Below, one piece after another: positions 1-8,669 of a DNA stretch of 64,000 nt. Numbering within the stretch: the first letter of the stretch is position 1; each line of letters begins with the position of its first letter. A model generated the notes under the pieces. It searched no databases. It was given only the letters and a program-made list of their open reading frames with translations, and was not told the origin of the DNA. Both the position numbers and the translations under genes were made by a program. This DNA is from Desulfitobacterium sp038181555 (lineage in GTDB: Bacteria > Bacillota > Desulfitobacteriia > Desulfitobacteriales > Desulfitobacteriaceae), in the NCBI RefSeq assembly GCF_038181555.1, contig NZ_JBBWUA010000001.1, positions 186,001 to 250,000 on the forward strand. Direction: 5' to 3'.

Positions 1-1
1 C

Positions 2-280
2 AACGAACCTGGTATTTATAAGGAAGGCAAATTTGGCATTCGTACCGAGAATATGATGGTGGTCGTTAAGGATGAAGAGACCGAATGTGGTCAGTTTATG
101 CGCTTCGAGGCCCTGACCTATTGCCCGATTGACATTGCGGGCGTGGACCAGAGCCTACTCACTGATGAGGAAAAAGTGTGGCTCGCTGACTATAACACGA
201 TGGCTTATACCAAACTGGAGCCGTATTTGGATGATGAAGAAAAGGCTTGGTTAGCTCAAGAGATTGGGACTAAGCTGTAG
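2..280 (+). CDS. Xaa-Pro aminopeptidase-like M24 peptidase, C-terminal part (5' end outside window)
   Basis: The reading frame is open from base 2 to a TAG at 278-280 and gives about 92 residues. It begins with NEPGIYKEGKFGIRTENMM, which resembles the metal-binding end of the M24B pita-bread fold, where the Glu of NEPGIY would be a ligand. The tail (LTDEEKVWLADYNTM, then a second DDEEKAWLAQE) resembles the C-terminal extension of eukaryote-like aminopeptidase P. It would release an N-terminal residue preceding proline. Family is a good guess. Substrate and full length cannot be judged because the start lies outside the window. Exonuclease III follows 21 bp later, probably in the same transcript. 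Confidence 0.8.
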   Translation, partial: NEPGIYKEGKFGIRTENMMVVVKDEETECGQFMRFEALTYCPIDIAGVDQSLLTDEEKVWLADYNTMAYTKLEPYLDDEEKAWLAQEIGTKL

Positions 281-301
281 CAATATAGGGGAGAGAAATA
301 G

Positions 302-1066
302 ATGAAACTTATTTCATGGAATGTTAATGGCATCCGAGCCTGTCTGAACAAGGGCTTTATGGACTTCTTTGAAAAGGAACAAGCGGATATCTTTTGTCTT
401 CAAGAAACGAAGATTCAAGCAGATCAGGTTCCTTTTCAACTGGAGGGGTATCACCAGTACTGGAATTATGCTCAGAAGAAAGGCTACTCTGGTACAGCCG
501 TGTTTACAAAACAGGAGCCCTTGCAGGTCACCTATGGCATCGGCAAGGAAGAGCATGATCAAGAAGGCCGCGTCATTACTCTAGAATTTGGGACCTTCTA
601 TCTCGTAACGGTTTATACCCCCAACTCTCAAAAAGAATTAGCGCGCTTAACTTATCGCATGACCTGGGAAGAAGAATTCCTAGCTTATTTAAAGAGCTTG
701 GAAAAAACCAAACCCGTTATCTTCTGCGGCGATCTCAACGTTGCCCATACAGAGATAGACCTTAAAAACCCTAAAACCAACCGCAAGAACGCTGGTTTTT
801 CCGATGAGGAGCGGGCTAAATTCACCGAGCTGCTAGAAAATGGCTTTATCGATACATTCCGCTACTTCTACCCAGATAAAACTGAGGCCTACACTTGGTG
901 GTCGTACATGTTTAACGCACGAGCCAATAATGCGGGGTGGCGTATCGACTATTTCTGCGTCTCGGAAGCCCTCAAGGACCATCTGAAGGATGCCCTCATT
1001 TATTCCCAAGTCATGGGCTCCGACCATTGCCCCGTCGGCTTAGAAATCTCTTCACCATTTTCCTGA
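302..1066 (+). CDS. exoA: Exodeoxyribonuclease III (AP endonuclease, ExoA/Xth family)
   Basis: A 254-residue protein of normal length for ExoIII. It cuts DNA at abasic sites and trims 3' ends in base-excision repair. Visible active-site blocks of the exonuclease-endonuclease-phosphatase fold are SWNVNGIRACLNKG (Asn7), LQETK (Glu35 metal ligand), GDLNVAHTEIDL, WRIDYFCVS and GSDHCPVGL (catalytic Asp-His). The start ATG follows a GGGGAGAGAAATAG ribosome site. It is 21 bp downstream of the peptidase gene and followed by a 32-bp perfect palindrome. Confidence 0.95.
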   Translation: MKLISWNVNGIRACLNKGFMDFFEKEQADIFCLQETKIQADQVPFQLEGYHQYWNYAQKKGYSGTAVFTKQEPLQVTYGIGKEEHDQEGRVITLEFGTFYLVTVYTPNSQKELARLTYRMTWEEEFLAYLKSLEKTKPVIFCGDLNVAHTEIDLKNPKTNRKNAGFSDEERAKFTELLENGFIDTFRYFYPDKTEAYTWWSYMFNARANNAGWRIDYFCVSEALKDHLKDALIYSQVMGSDHCPVGLEISSPFS

Positions 1067-1078
1067 GACTTGCTTTCC

Positions 1079-1110
1079 GGGGGTGTTCCCTACATGTAGG
1101 GAACACCCCC
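1079..1110. terminator. 32-bp perfect palindrome after exoA
   Basis: GGGGGTGTTCCCTACA is followed directly by its exact reverse complement, so there is no unpaired loop beyond the turn. It starts 13 bp after the exoA stop. No T-run follows, so it may be a hairpin that protects the 3' end or a bidirectional terminator. A second small inverted repeat (CTGAG/CTCAG) lies just downstream at about 1120-1133. Confidence 0.6.
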
Positions 1111-1150
1111 GTGACGTTCTGAGTCTTCTCAGGCTTTTGTTATAGATCAG

Positions 1151-1179
1151 TTGACATAAATAAAGAGATGTAATAATAT
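1151..1179 (+). promoter_or_regulatory. Promoter of the metA leader
   Basis: TTGACA at 1151-1156 and TAATAT at 1174-1179 are separated by 17 bp. This is a near-consensus sigma-A promoter 47 bp upstream of the SAM riboswitch. It is the only good promoter seen in the gap. Confidence 0.65.
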
Positions 1180-1225
1180 AATTTCTATAGCGTTGACCTA
1201 CTACCTTAAATTAAATACAATCCAA

Positions 1226-1380
1226 TATCTTATCAAGAGTGGTGGAGGGACTGGCCCAATGAAGCCCAGCAACCGGTATTCCCTAGAATACAGCGGTGCT
1301 AATTCCTGCGATGGAGCCATTGATAGATGAGAGAGGAACTTAAGACCGCAACCTCTTTCTTGTAAAGAGGTTTTTTTATT
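1226..1380 (+). promoter_or_regulatory. SAM-I (S-box) riboswitch with intrinsic terminator
   Basis: The leader shows the S-box signature: CTTATCAAGAGTGGTGGAGG, then GGCCCAATGAAGCCCAGCAA, CCGGT, and GGTGCTAATTCCTGC, ending at GATAGATGAGAG. The terminator follows at 1350-1380 (AACCTCTTT / AAAGAGGTT plus a T-run). SAM binding favours the terminator and turns off metA 38 bp downstream. Motif order and spacing match the known class. Ligand is established knowledge of the family. Confidence 0.95.
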
Positions 1381-1417
1381 ATCACTTATGTGTTGAAACA
1401 CTTGGAGGAGAGATAAC

Positions 1418-2335
1418 ATGCCGATCAATGTACCCGATGGCTTACCGGCTGCCGAAATACTTACCCAGGAAGATGTTTTTATCATGGAAGAGGGTCGCGC
1501 CGAGCACCAAGATATTCGACCCCTGAGTATTGTGATTCTTAACCTTATGCCCAATAAAATAATCACCGAAACTCAGATTCTTCGCTTGTTAGGGAATTCC
1601 CCCCTGCAGGTTGATATTACTCTCCTCTATCCGGAAACCCACCTGACCAAGAATACCCCAGAGGAATACCTGATTAAGTATTATCAGACCTTCGATAGTA
1701 TTAAGGACAAGAAATTTGACGGGATGATCATTACTGGTGCCCCCATTGAGCAAATGTCCTTTGAAGAAGTAGATTTCTGGCCGGAGCTCCAAAAGATAAT
1801 GAATTGGAGTCAACACAATGTGTTTTCGACACTCTTTATCTGCTGGGGAGCGCAGGCTGGGCTTTACCACTTTTTTGGGGTTCCCAAGTATCCCTTGCCG
1901 GGGAAAATGTTTGGGGTATTCCCTCATACCCTCAATCGCCGGGATGTCCGTTTGCTCAGAGGCTTTGATGATCTGTTTTATGTGCCTCATTCTCGGCATA
2001 CGGAAGTCAGAAAAGAAGATATCCTAAAGGTACCGGAGTTGGAAATCCTTTCTGAGTCTGAGGAATCAGGGGTGTATTTAGTCGGGACCAAGGGCGGACG
2101 GCAGATTTTCGTGACCGGTCATTCTGAGTATGATCCCCACACCTTGAAATCTGAGTATGATCGCGATGTGGCACAGGGACTCGCCATCAATGTTCCTCAG
2201 AATTATTACCCTGGAGATGATCCGAGCAGGCAGCCCACCGTCAAGTGGCGAGGCCATTCCAATTTGCTCTTTGCTAACTGGTTGAATTATTACGTCTACC
2301 AAGAAACCCCCTATAACTTGGACGAAATAAAGTGA
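1418..2335 (+). CDS. metA: Homoserine O-acyltransferase (MetA)
   Basis: A 305-residue MetA. It activates homoserine with acetyl-CoA or succinyl-CoA in the first committed step of methionine synthesis. It begins MPINVPDGLPAAEIL. The nucleophile is Cys142 in FICWGAQAGLYHFFG, and the His-x-Glu dyad is in TGHSEYDP near residue 235. Length and Cys position equal those of E. coli MetA. Which acyl donor is used cannot be read safely; many Firmicute MetA enzymes use acetyl-CoA. A GGAGGAG site precedes the ATG. The SAM riboswitch upstream supports a role in methionine supply. Confidence 0.95.
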   Translation: MPINVPDGLPAAEILTQEDVFIMEEGRAEHQDIRPLSIVILNLMPNKIITETQILRLLGNSPLQVDITLLYPETHLTKNTPEEYLIKYYQTFDSIKDKKFDGMIITGAPIEQMSFEEVDFWPELQKIMNWSQHNVFSTLFICWGAQAGLYHFFGVPKYPLPGKMFGVFPHTLNRRDVRLLRGFDDLFYVPHSRHTEVRKEDILKVPELEILSESEESGVYLVGTKGGRQIFVTGHSEYDPHTLKSEYDRDVAQGLAINVPQNYYPGDDPSRQPTVKWRGHSNLLFANWLNYYVYQETPYNLDEIK

Positions 2336-2448
2336 AAAAGTATCTTAAGATAATATATCAGGGTCAAGGGTAAGAAGATCCGAAGAATCTAAATAAATCC
2401 CCAAATAGAATTCAAACTAATCATCAGACAAGAAAGAAGGATGCAAAA

Positions 2449-3051
2449 ATGTCAAACTACGCACAGGATCGGGAGGCTGCTTGGCAGCTTCTTAATGAAT
2501 ATGTAAAAAGTGAGACCCTATTGCGACACTCGCTGACGGTAGAAGCAGTGATGCGTCATTTTGCTACCCGCTATCAAGAGGATCCGAACCTCTGGGGTAA
2601 TATTGGCCTCCTCCACGATATTGATTATGAGATGTACCCCGATCAGCACTGCCGCAAAACGAGGGAAATTCTCACTCCCAAAGAATTAAGCGATGAATTC
2701 ATCCGGGCCATCGAAAGCCATGGCTATGGCCTAGTCCATGATGTGGAACCCCGAGAGAATGTCGAGAAGGTTCTCTTTACCATTGATGAACTGACCGGTC
2801 TGATCTCGGCAACTGCCTTGCTTCGCCCCAGCAAAAGCATCCATGATTTAACCACAAAATCTGTCAAAAAGAAATGGAAACAAAAGAGCTTTGCTGAGAA
2901 TGTCAACCGTGAAGTCATCGAAGAAGGAGCAAACCGCCTCGGTAAAGCTCTTGATGAGATTATCGAAGAAACCATCAAAGGAATGCGCACGATCGCTTCA
3001 GAAATTGGCTTAGAAGGCAACATCGAAGCAGGTCAAGAAGTTGGAAAATAA
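2449..3051 (+). CDS. HD-domain metal-dependent phosphohydrolase
   Basis: A 200-residue soluble protein. The HD fold is seen as RHSLTVEAVMRHFA (His), then LLHDIDYEMYPDQH (the His-Asp pair) and a later conserved Asp in FTIDELTGLI. It belongs to the group annotated as HDIG/HD hydrolases (YqeK or hydrolase-like), whose substrates are usually unknown; nucleotides are likely. It sits alone between metA and the serine T-box leader and has its own AGAAAGAAGGATG start region. I do not assign a specific function. Confidence 0.85.
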   Translation: MSNYAQDREAAWQLLNEYVKSETLLRHSLTVEAVMRHFATRYQEDPNLWGNIGLLHDIDYEMYPDQHCRKTREILTPKELSDEFIRAIESHGYGLVHDVEPRENVEKVLFTIDELTGLISATALLRPSKSIHDLTTKSVKKKWKQKSFAENVNREVIEEGANRLGKALDEIIEETIKGMRTIASEIGLEGNIEAGQEVGK

Positions 3052-3081
3052 ATACGCTAGCAAAAATATACAAAATAGCTC

Positions 3082-3110
3082 TTGACAGTCGAAGTGTAAT
3101 AGATTAGAAT
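3082..3110 (+). promoter_or_regulatory. Promoter of the serC leader
   Basis: TTGACA at 3082-3087 and TAGAAT at 3105-3110 are spaced by 17 bp. This near-consensus sigma-A promoter begins just after the HD gene and would make the T-box leader transcript. Confidence 0.7.
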
Positions 3111-3119
3111 CATAACATC

Positions 3120-3352
3120 GTTAAACTATAGCTGAACACAATGAACGGACGTCCTACGCTGATTAGGTATAGAGAGCTGACGGGTGGTGCAAGTCAGTCT
3201 ATGAAGCCAATGGATTCCATCCGGGAGTGGCCAATGATGAATTGTGACGGGTTCCGCCCGATATTGCGGACATAAGTTGGCCGTATACGGCAACATGGGT
3301 GGCAACGCGGGAGTAACCTCTCGTCCCTAATTTGGGACGAGAGGTTTTATTT
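3120..3352 (+). promoter_or_regulatory. T-box leader (complete), probably tRNA-Ser responsive
   Basis: Stem I is visible: the TAGAGAGCTGAC arm, a GGGTGGTGCAA apical part and the returning GTCAG. The specifier-loop candidate is TCC (Ser) at 3216-3218, followed by A. The T-box is GGGTGGCAACGCGG around 3297-3310. The terminator CCTCTCGTCCC / GGGACGAGAGG with TTTTAT lies at 3317-3350. Uncharged tRNA would stabilise the antiterminator and switch on serC-serA. Class is clear. The serine specifier is inferred from the loop and the downstream genes. Confidence 0.85.
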
Positions 3353-3369
3353 ATTTTCCGCAATGCACT

Positions 3370-3490
3370 GCTTTTGCTTCTTCAGTTTGGAGAAGCAAGG
3401 TGGCATTCATCATTGTCCATGTGCTGAGATCGGCTAGAACTTGGGTGGCACCGCGGAATACCCGCCCCAATACTGGGGTGGGTTTTGTTT
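3370..3490 (+). promoter_or_regulatory. Second, partial T-box module (antiterminator/terminator)
   Basis: A second T-box sequence, ACTTGGGTGGCACCGCGG, lies at about 3439-3455. It is followed by a terminator (ACCCGCCCCA / TGGGGTGGGT plus TTTTG, 3460-3488). A hairpin TGCTTCT/AGAAGCA precedes it, but no AGAGAG/GGTGG stem I features are present. It is therefore an add-on module placed in tandem with the complete T-box at 3120-3352. Confidence 0.75.
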
Positions 3491-3554
3491 ATTTTTAATT
3501 ACCCAATATATGTTAATACACATAAATATTTATAATTAAGGGGGATATTACAAG

Positions 3555-4637
3555 ATGAAGAAAGTCTACAATTTTTCGGCGGGCCCTGCTGTTCTGCCCC
3601 AAGAAGTCCTTCAAGAAGCAGCCACAGAAATGTTGGATTACCAGGGAACAGGTATGTCCGTCATGGAAATGAGCCATCGTTCCAAGACTATTGAAGGGAT
3701 GATGCAGGAAGCAGAACAGGATTTGCGAGATTTGCTCCAGGTTCCCGACAATTATAAAATCCTCTTTCTTCAAGGGGGAGCATCCCAGCAGTTTGCCATG
3801 ATCCCCATGAATCTCATGAAAAATCGAGTTGCAGATCATCTCAATACCGGGCAATGGGCCAAGAAAGCCATCAGCGAAGGAAAAATTTTTGGGAAGATCA
3901 ATGTTATCGCTTCCTCAGAGGATCAAAACTATAGCTACATTCCCGATCTTAAAAATCTAAAGTTCTCTGAAGATGCCGACTATGTCTATATTTGCCACAA
4001 CAACACCATCTTTGGTACCAAGTTTAACGAGCTTCCGGAGGTGGGGGACAAACCCTTAGTGACGGATATGTCCTCGGATTTCCTCTCTGAACCCATCGAT
4101 GTTTCTAAATACGGCCTGATTTTTGCCGGAGCACAAAAGAACGTAGGACCTGCTGGAGTCGTGATTGTAATTATCCGCGAGGATTTGATCACCGAGGATG
4201 TTTTAGCCGGAACCCCTACTATGTTGAAGTACAAAGTGCATGTCGACAATAACTCTGCCTACAATACACCACCAGTCTATGGTATCTATATTTGCGGCAA
4301 AGTGTTCAAGTGGCTTAAGAAGCTCGGTGGATTGGAAGCTATGAAGAGAATCAATGAGGAAAAGGCTGCCGTCCTTTATGACTACCTGGACAACAGCATG
4401 ATGTTTAAAGGAACTGTAGTCAAGAAGGACCGCTCCTTAATGAATGTTCCTTTTGTAACCGGCTCTGAGGAATTGGACGCTAAATTCATCAAGGAAGCAA
4501 AGGCTGCAGGATTAGAAAATCTTAAAGGTTACCGCACAGTCGGAGGAATGAGAGCCAGTATCTATAACGCCATGCCCATGGCAGGAGTCCAAGCTCTCGT
4601 CGACTTTATGAGAAAGTTCGAAGCAGAAAACAAGTAA
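3555..4637 (+). CDS. serC: Phosphoserine aminotransferase
   Basis: A 360-residue class-V PLP enzyme that converts 3-phosphohydroxypyruvate and glutamate to phosphoserine. It shows the family start (MKKVYNFSAGPAVLPQEV), the phosphate-binding LQGGASQQFAMIPMNL, the PLP lysine in FAGAQKNVGPAG (near residue 196) and the C-terminal GGMRASIYNAMP. The ATG lies behind GGGGGATATTACAAG. It is controlled by the tandem T-box leader and cotranscribed with serA, which begins 89 bp on. Confidence 0.97.
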   Translation: MKKVYNFSAGPAVLPQEVLQEAATEMLDYQGTGMSVMEMSHRSKTIEGMMQEAEQDLRDLLQVPDNYKILFLQGGASQQFAMIPMNLMKNRVADHLNTGQWAKKAISEGKIFGKINVIASSEDQNYSYIPDLKNLKFSEDADYVYICHNNTIFGTKFNELPEVGDKPLVTDMSSDFLSEPIDVSKYGLIFAGAQKNVGPAGVVIVIIREDLITEDVLAGTPTMLKYKVHVDNNSAYNTPPVYGIYICGKVFKWLKKLGGLEAMKRINEEKAAVLYDYLDNSMMFKGTVVKKDRSLMNVPFVTGSEELDAKFIKEAKAAGLENLKGYRTVGGMRASIYNAMPMAGVQALVDFMRKFEAENK

Positions 4638-4726
4638 TGAAGGAATCCTGTGTCGTTTCGAAAAACAGGAAGTAATTTATGTGGGGAACGGCACAGTGTC
4701 GTTCCGAAAGAAGAGGAGTGTTTAAT

Positions 4727-5890
4727 ATGTTCAAAATCAATTGCATAAATAAAATTTCGGAAACAGGTTTAGGGCTTTTTACAGATCATTACGTGAATGT
4801 CGATCGTCACGAGGATGCCAATGGAATTCTTGTGCGCAGTGCAAAGATGCATGACCTGGATCTACCCAACACCATCGAAGCAATTGCTAGGGCAGGGGCC
4901 GGAGTCAATAATATTCCCCTAGAAAAATGTGCTGAAAAAGGAATCGTCGTCTTTAATACCCCGGGTGCCAATGCCAATGGTGTAAAAGAGATGGTTTTAG
5001 CCACGATGATTATGGCCGCCCGTAATCTTATTGGTGGAGTAAACTGGGTAACCTCCTGCCAGACCGATCCTGATGTGGCTAACCTCGTGGAAAAGAACAA
5101 GGCTAAGTTTGTCGGTACCGAAATCAAGGGCAAAAAGCTGGGAGTCATCGGCTTAGGCGCTGTGGGAATTCTCGTCGCCAATGCTGCCAATAAACTGGAG
5201 ATGGAAGTCTATGGCTATGATCCTTATATTTCCGTGGAGCATGCTTGGAAGCTTTCTAAATTTATTAAACCCATCAAATCCGTAGATGATATCTTCCGGG
5301 AATGCGATTTTATCACGGCCCATGTCCCCTTAACAGATTCCACCAAGGGTATGTTCAATAAAAATGCCTTCGAACAAATGAAGGATGGAGTCATCCTCTT
5401 GAACTTCTCCCGGGATACTTTAGTTGAAGAGGATATGCTGCTAGAAGCACTCAAGACAGGTAAAGTCGCCAAATATGTTACGGACTTCCCTAATCCAAAA
5501 GTCTGTGGGACTGAGGGAGTTATCGCTATTCCACACTTGGGAGCTTCTACTGCTGAGTCGGAAGAGAATTGTGCGGTGATGGCCGTCGAACAAATGATGA
5601 ATTATCTTGAGAATGGAAATATTAAGAACTCCGTAAACTATCCCAACTGTGATATGGGAGTCTGCACACAAGCAGCCCGGATTGCCATCAATCACAAAAA
5701 CGTTCCCAATATGTTGGGACAATTCACCTCAACCTTAGCCAAAGAAAATGTGAATATCTCCGATCTCATGAACAAGAGTAAGGGCGGCTATGCCTATACG
5801 CTCATCGATATCGAGACTCAAGCCGAACTGGAGATGATCAATAAGCTTCGGGAAATCGAAGGGGTCTTACGGGTCAGAGTCATTAAGTAA
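4727..5890 (+). CDS. serA: D-3-phosphoglycerate dehydrogenase
   Basis: A 387-residue short-type enzyme oxidising 3-phosphoglycerate, the entry step of serine synthesis. The NAD fold shows GLGAVGILVANAANKL. Catalytic Arg is near AGAGVNNIP, and the Glu and His lie toward AIPHLGASTAESEENC. A C-terminal ACT domain (about residues 315-387; NISDLMNKSKGGYAYTLIDI) suggests serine feedback. The ATG at 4727 is chosen because AAGAAGAGG lies just upstream; an in-frame start at 4679 lacks a site and would add 16 atypical residues. Part of serC-serA-DUF1015. Confidence 0.95.
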   Translation: MFKINCINKISETGLGLFTDHYVNVDRHEDANGILVRSAKMHDLDLPNTIEAIARAGAGVNNIPLEKCAEKGIVVFNTPGANANGVKEMVLATMIMAARNLIGGVNWVTSCQTDPDVANLVEKNKAKFVGTEIKGKKLGVIGLGAVGILVANAANKLEMEVYGYDPYISVEHAWKLSKFIKPIKSVDDIFRECDFITAHVPLTDSTKGMFNKNAFEQMKDGVILLNFSRDTLVEEDMLLEALKTGKVAKYVTDFPNPKVCGTEGVIAIPHLGASTAESEENCAVMAVEQMMNYLENGNIKNSVNYPNCDMGVCTQAARIAINHKNVPNMLGQFTSTLAKENVNISDLMNKSKGGYAYTLIDIETQAELEMINKLREIEGVLRVRVIK

Positions 5891-5909
5891 GCACGACGGA
5901 GGGAAGAAG

Positions 5910-7148
5910 ATGGCAACCATTAGACCGTTCAAAGCCTTAAGACCTAGGAGAGATATCGCCCACCAAGTGGCGGCCCTCCCTTATGATGTCTATAATCGAG
6001 AGGAGGCTCTCGAGGAAGTACGGAAGGAACCCCTTTCTTTTTTGCAAATCGACCGCGCTGAGACGCAATTTCCCGAGGATTTTAATCCCTATGATCCTCA
6101 GGTCTACCAGAAAGCTAGTGAGCTTCTGCAGAAAATGATTACGGAAGGTATTTTCGTTAGAGAAGAAAAAGCCTGCTATTACATCTATGAGCTCACCATG
6201 GATGGGCGAGCTCAGACGGGCTTAGTAGGGTGCGCAGCCATCGACGATTACTTGAATGATGTCATCAAAAAACATGAAAAGACCAGAGAAGATAAAGAGC
6301 TTGATCGTATCAATCATGTGGATGTATGTAACGCCCAGACCGGTCCCATCTTTCTGGCTTATCGTTCGCAGGCAGTGATCAATGAAGTGATTGAGCGCGT
6401 AAAAAAAGAACCGCCCCTCTATGATTTCACAGCCCCCGACGGGATCAAACATCGGGCTTGGGTGATCACTGAAGAACACGATCTGGGAAAAATAGAGACG
6501 GGCTTTGCGGCTATTCAAAGCATTTATATTGCGGATGGGCATCATCGTACCGCTTCAGCCGTCAAGGTTGGACTCAAACGCCGGGCAGAAAACGCTGATT
6601 ATACGGGAGAAGGGGAATTTAATTTCTTCCTTTCGGTGCTCTTTCCCCATGACCAGCTCATGATCTTGGACTATAATCGGGTGGTCAAGGATCTCAACGG
6701 CCTCGGTAAGGAACAATTTCTGACTGAGATCACCAAGTCCTTTATGCTGGAAGAGCTAGGGGACACTCCTTATAAACCCAACGCTAAAGCAACCTTTGGT
6801 CTGTATCTAGAGGGAACCTGGTATAAACTGACGGCTCGGGAAGAGATTCGGTCGGCTGATCCTGTAGAAGGCCTCGATGTATCTTTGTTGCAGAATCACC
6901 TTTTGAAGCCGATTCTTCAGATCATAGACGTTCGAACGGATAAACGCATTGACTTTGTAGGCGGAATTCGAGGGTTGAAGGAGCTAGAGAAAAGAGCGAA
7001 CAGTGATATGAAGTGTGCCTTTTCCTTATATCCGACCTCCATCCATGAGCTGTTTGCTGTCTCGGATGCAGGACTGTTGATGCCCCCCAAATCCACTTGG
7101 TTTGAACCAAAATTGAGGAGTGGGCTATTTATCCACGAACTGGAGTAA
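5910..7148 (+). CDS. DUF1015 family protein
   Basis: A 412-residue soluble protein of the DUF1015 family, beginning MATIRPFKALRPRRDIAHQV and carrying the family motif IADGHHRTASAVK near residue 210. It is 19 bp after serA with a GGAGGGAAGA site, so it is the third gene of the serine operon. In many anaerobes this family travels with serA and serC, which suggests a role tied to serine metabolism. Some archaeal relatives have been linked to serine kinase activity, but I would not transfer that name on sequence alone. No membrane segment or signal peptide is seen. Confidence 0.85.
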   Translation: MATIRPFKALRPRRDIAHQVAALPYDVYNREEALEEVRKEPLSFLQIDRAETQFPEDFNPYDPQVYQKASELLQKMITEGIFVREEKACYYIYELTMDGRAQTGLVGCAAIDDYLNDVIKKHEKTREDKELDRINHVDVCNAQTGPIFLAYRSQAVINEVIERVKKEPPLYDFTAPDGIKHRAWVITEEHDLGKIETGFAAIQSIYIADGHHRTASAVKVGLKRRAENADYTGEGEFNFFLSVLFPHDQLMILDYNRVVKDLNGLGKEQFLTEITKSFMLEELGDTPYKPNAKATFGLYLEGTWYKLTAREEIRSADPVEGLDVSLLQNHLLKPILQIIDVRTDKRIDFVGGIRGLKELEKRANSDMKCAFSLYPTSIHELFAVSDAGLLMPPKSTWFEPKLRSGLFIHELE

Positions 7149-7237
7149 TGATTGAATCGAGTAAAGTATTCACAAAAAGGATTTCTTAGTAGGAGTGATT
7201 TAAAACACATCCTGAGGATCCGATATGGTGTATCCTG

Positions 7238-7284
7238 AAAGGAGAGGTGCAACCACTCAAAGAGTAGTTCGCCCCTCCTTTTTG
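7238..7284 (+). terminator. Terminator of the serine operon
   Basis: AAAGGAG (7238-7244) and CTCCTTTTT (7275-7283) close a hairpin whose inner arms are GCAACCACT and AGTAGTTCGC around CAAAG. The T-run follows directly. It lies 90 bp after the DUF1015 stop. Confidence 0.75.
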
Positions 7285-7297
7285 CTTCATGCATAGG

Positions 7298-7336
7298 GTG
7301 GACATGTTTTGAAACATGTCCACATAAAGGTATAAT
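7298..7336 (+). promoter_or_regulatory. Promoter with overlapping 26-bp operator palindrome before the PucR-type gene
   Basis: GTGGACATGTTT (7298-7309), TG, and AAACATGTCCAC (7312-7323) form a perfect 12-bp inverted repeat. It covers a TTGAAA -35 (7309-7314), spaced 16 bp from TATAAT (7331-7336). An operator over the -35 box fits repression or autoregulation by the downstream PucR-type regulator. The protein that binds is inferred. Confidence 0.6.
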
Positions 7337-7442
7337 ATTATAACAAAGGCAGTTACCTAGTTTCACTGATGTAGATGGAAGCTAGGCAAGGTCGTTATAC
7401 TTTCTGACAGCAAATTAGATTACCAGGAAGGAGGACAAGAGT

Positions 7443-8669
7443 ATGTATGTTGAGGAATCCTTAAAGCTGCAAAATGAGCTTCTAACCACATTGGTTATAG
7501 GCGGTGGTCTAAAAGAACTTGTAGAAAGCCTCTCAAGCTTCATAGAAAGGGGTGTAATCATCACCAACCCTTCTTATCGAGTTCTTGAATCGACTTTCTC
7601 GAATAAGGGCTTTAAGCAGGGGGATTGCTTCGACGTCTTTACTCTAAATCCTCCTATACCAGGGCGTGTTCAGATCGTGGCAGGAGAGGAAGGTCTTGAG
7701 GCTCTTACTCTTGAACTAAGTCATAACTCAAAACGCTTGGGATTTCTCTTTATTTGCAATCCAGGCACCGATGACGATAATCGATTAAAAGTCCTCACTC
7801 ATCAGGCTCGGAACCTCTATGTAATCGAGATGCAAAAGCAAGAAGAACTACTGGAAACCGGCCGCCATTACCGGGATGCCTTCCTCTTTGATCTATTCTA
7901 TGGAAATATGGAAGATAATGAAGATATTATCTCGAGAGCAAAATTATGGGGTTGGGATTTTACCCAACCTTATGTGGTCACTGTTTTTGAATTGGAGAAT
8001 TATGAATCCTACTCCGAAGATCATTATCTGGTATCCAGCCTTTATGATATCATCGAGTCCGTTGTTCAACCCTTAGATAAAGCTGTCATCGTAATGAAAA
8101 AGAACGAAGAAGTTATCTTAGCTGTGCCTTATGCAGAAAAGAAGCGCCGTGATTTTAAGGAATTTAACAATATGATAGTTAACCAAGTATTAGCTCAGGC
8201 TGAGGAGCGTATCGTATCGCGAAAGGTCCGAGTCGGGACAGGGAGGAGATACGATCAGCCTTCCGAGTTATTTCGGAGCTATCAAGAGGCCAAGGTAGCA
8301 GTCAGGCTTAGTGTCCTGCTTAAGGGCAAAGGGAATATGACCTACTTCCGCGATCTGGGCGTCGAAAGGATTCTTTACAACCATGATAAGCAAGAATTAT
8401 TGGAGTTTTATCGGGAGATCTTAGTGGACTTGGAAACTCACGATAAGCAAAAAAACGAATTGGTTGAAACCTTAGAAAACTATCTATCTCATCATTGCGA
8501 CTTAAAAGCCACGGCCAACGCCCTTTTTCTTCATCCGAACTCTCTGCGCTATCGACTAAAGCGCATTGAGGAGATTTTAGACGTTAATCTTGAAGATTTT
8601 GACACCATTGTAGCCTTGATCATTGCTTTCAAAATCAAGCATCTGATTGGTTTTAAGGAGAGATTATGA
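7443..8669 (+). CDS. PucR/CdaR-type transcriptional regulator
   Basis: A 408-residue regulator. The C-terminal 60 residues are the PucR helix-turn-helix (LETLENYLSHHCDLKATANA, then LFLHPNSLRYRLKRIEEILD). The middle, about 165-300, resembles the degenerate GGDEF-like CdaR region. The N-terminal 150 residues look like a GAF-like sensor. Such proteins usually activate purine, diacid or amino-acid catabolic genes. Its stop overlaps the ATG of the next gene by 4 bp, so regulator and molybdoenzyme are one translational unit, suggesting a local regulator of that enzyme. The inducer is unknown. Confidence 0.9.
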   Translation: MYVEESLKLQNELLTTLVIGGGLKELVESLSSFIERGVIITNPSYRVLESTFSNKGFKQGDCFDVFTLNPPIPGRVQIVAGEEGLEALTLELSHNSKRLGFLFICNPGTDDDNRLKVLTHQARNLYVIEMQKQEELLETGRHYRDAFLFDLFYGNMEDNEDIISRAKLWGWDFTQPYVVTVFELENYESYSEDHYLVSSLYDIIESVVQPLDKAVIVMKKNEEVILAVPYAEKKRRDFKEFNNMIVNQVLAQAEERIVSRKVRVGTGRRYDQPSELFRSYQEAKVAVRLSVLLKGKGNMTYFRDLGVERILYNHDKQELLEFYREILVDLETHDKQKNELVETLENYLSHHCDLKATANALFLHPNSLRYRLKRIEEILDVNLEDFDTIVALIIAFKIKHLIGFKERL

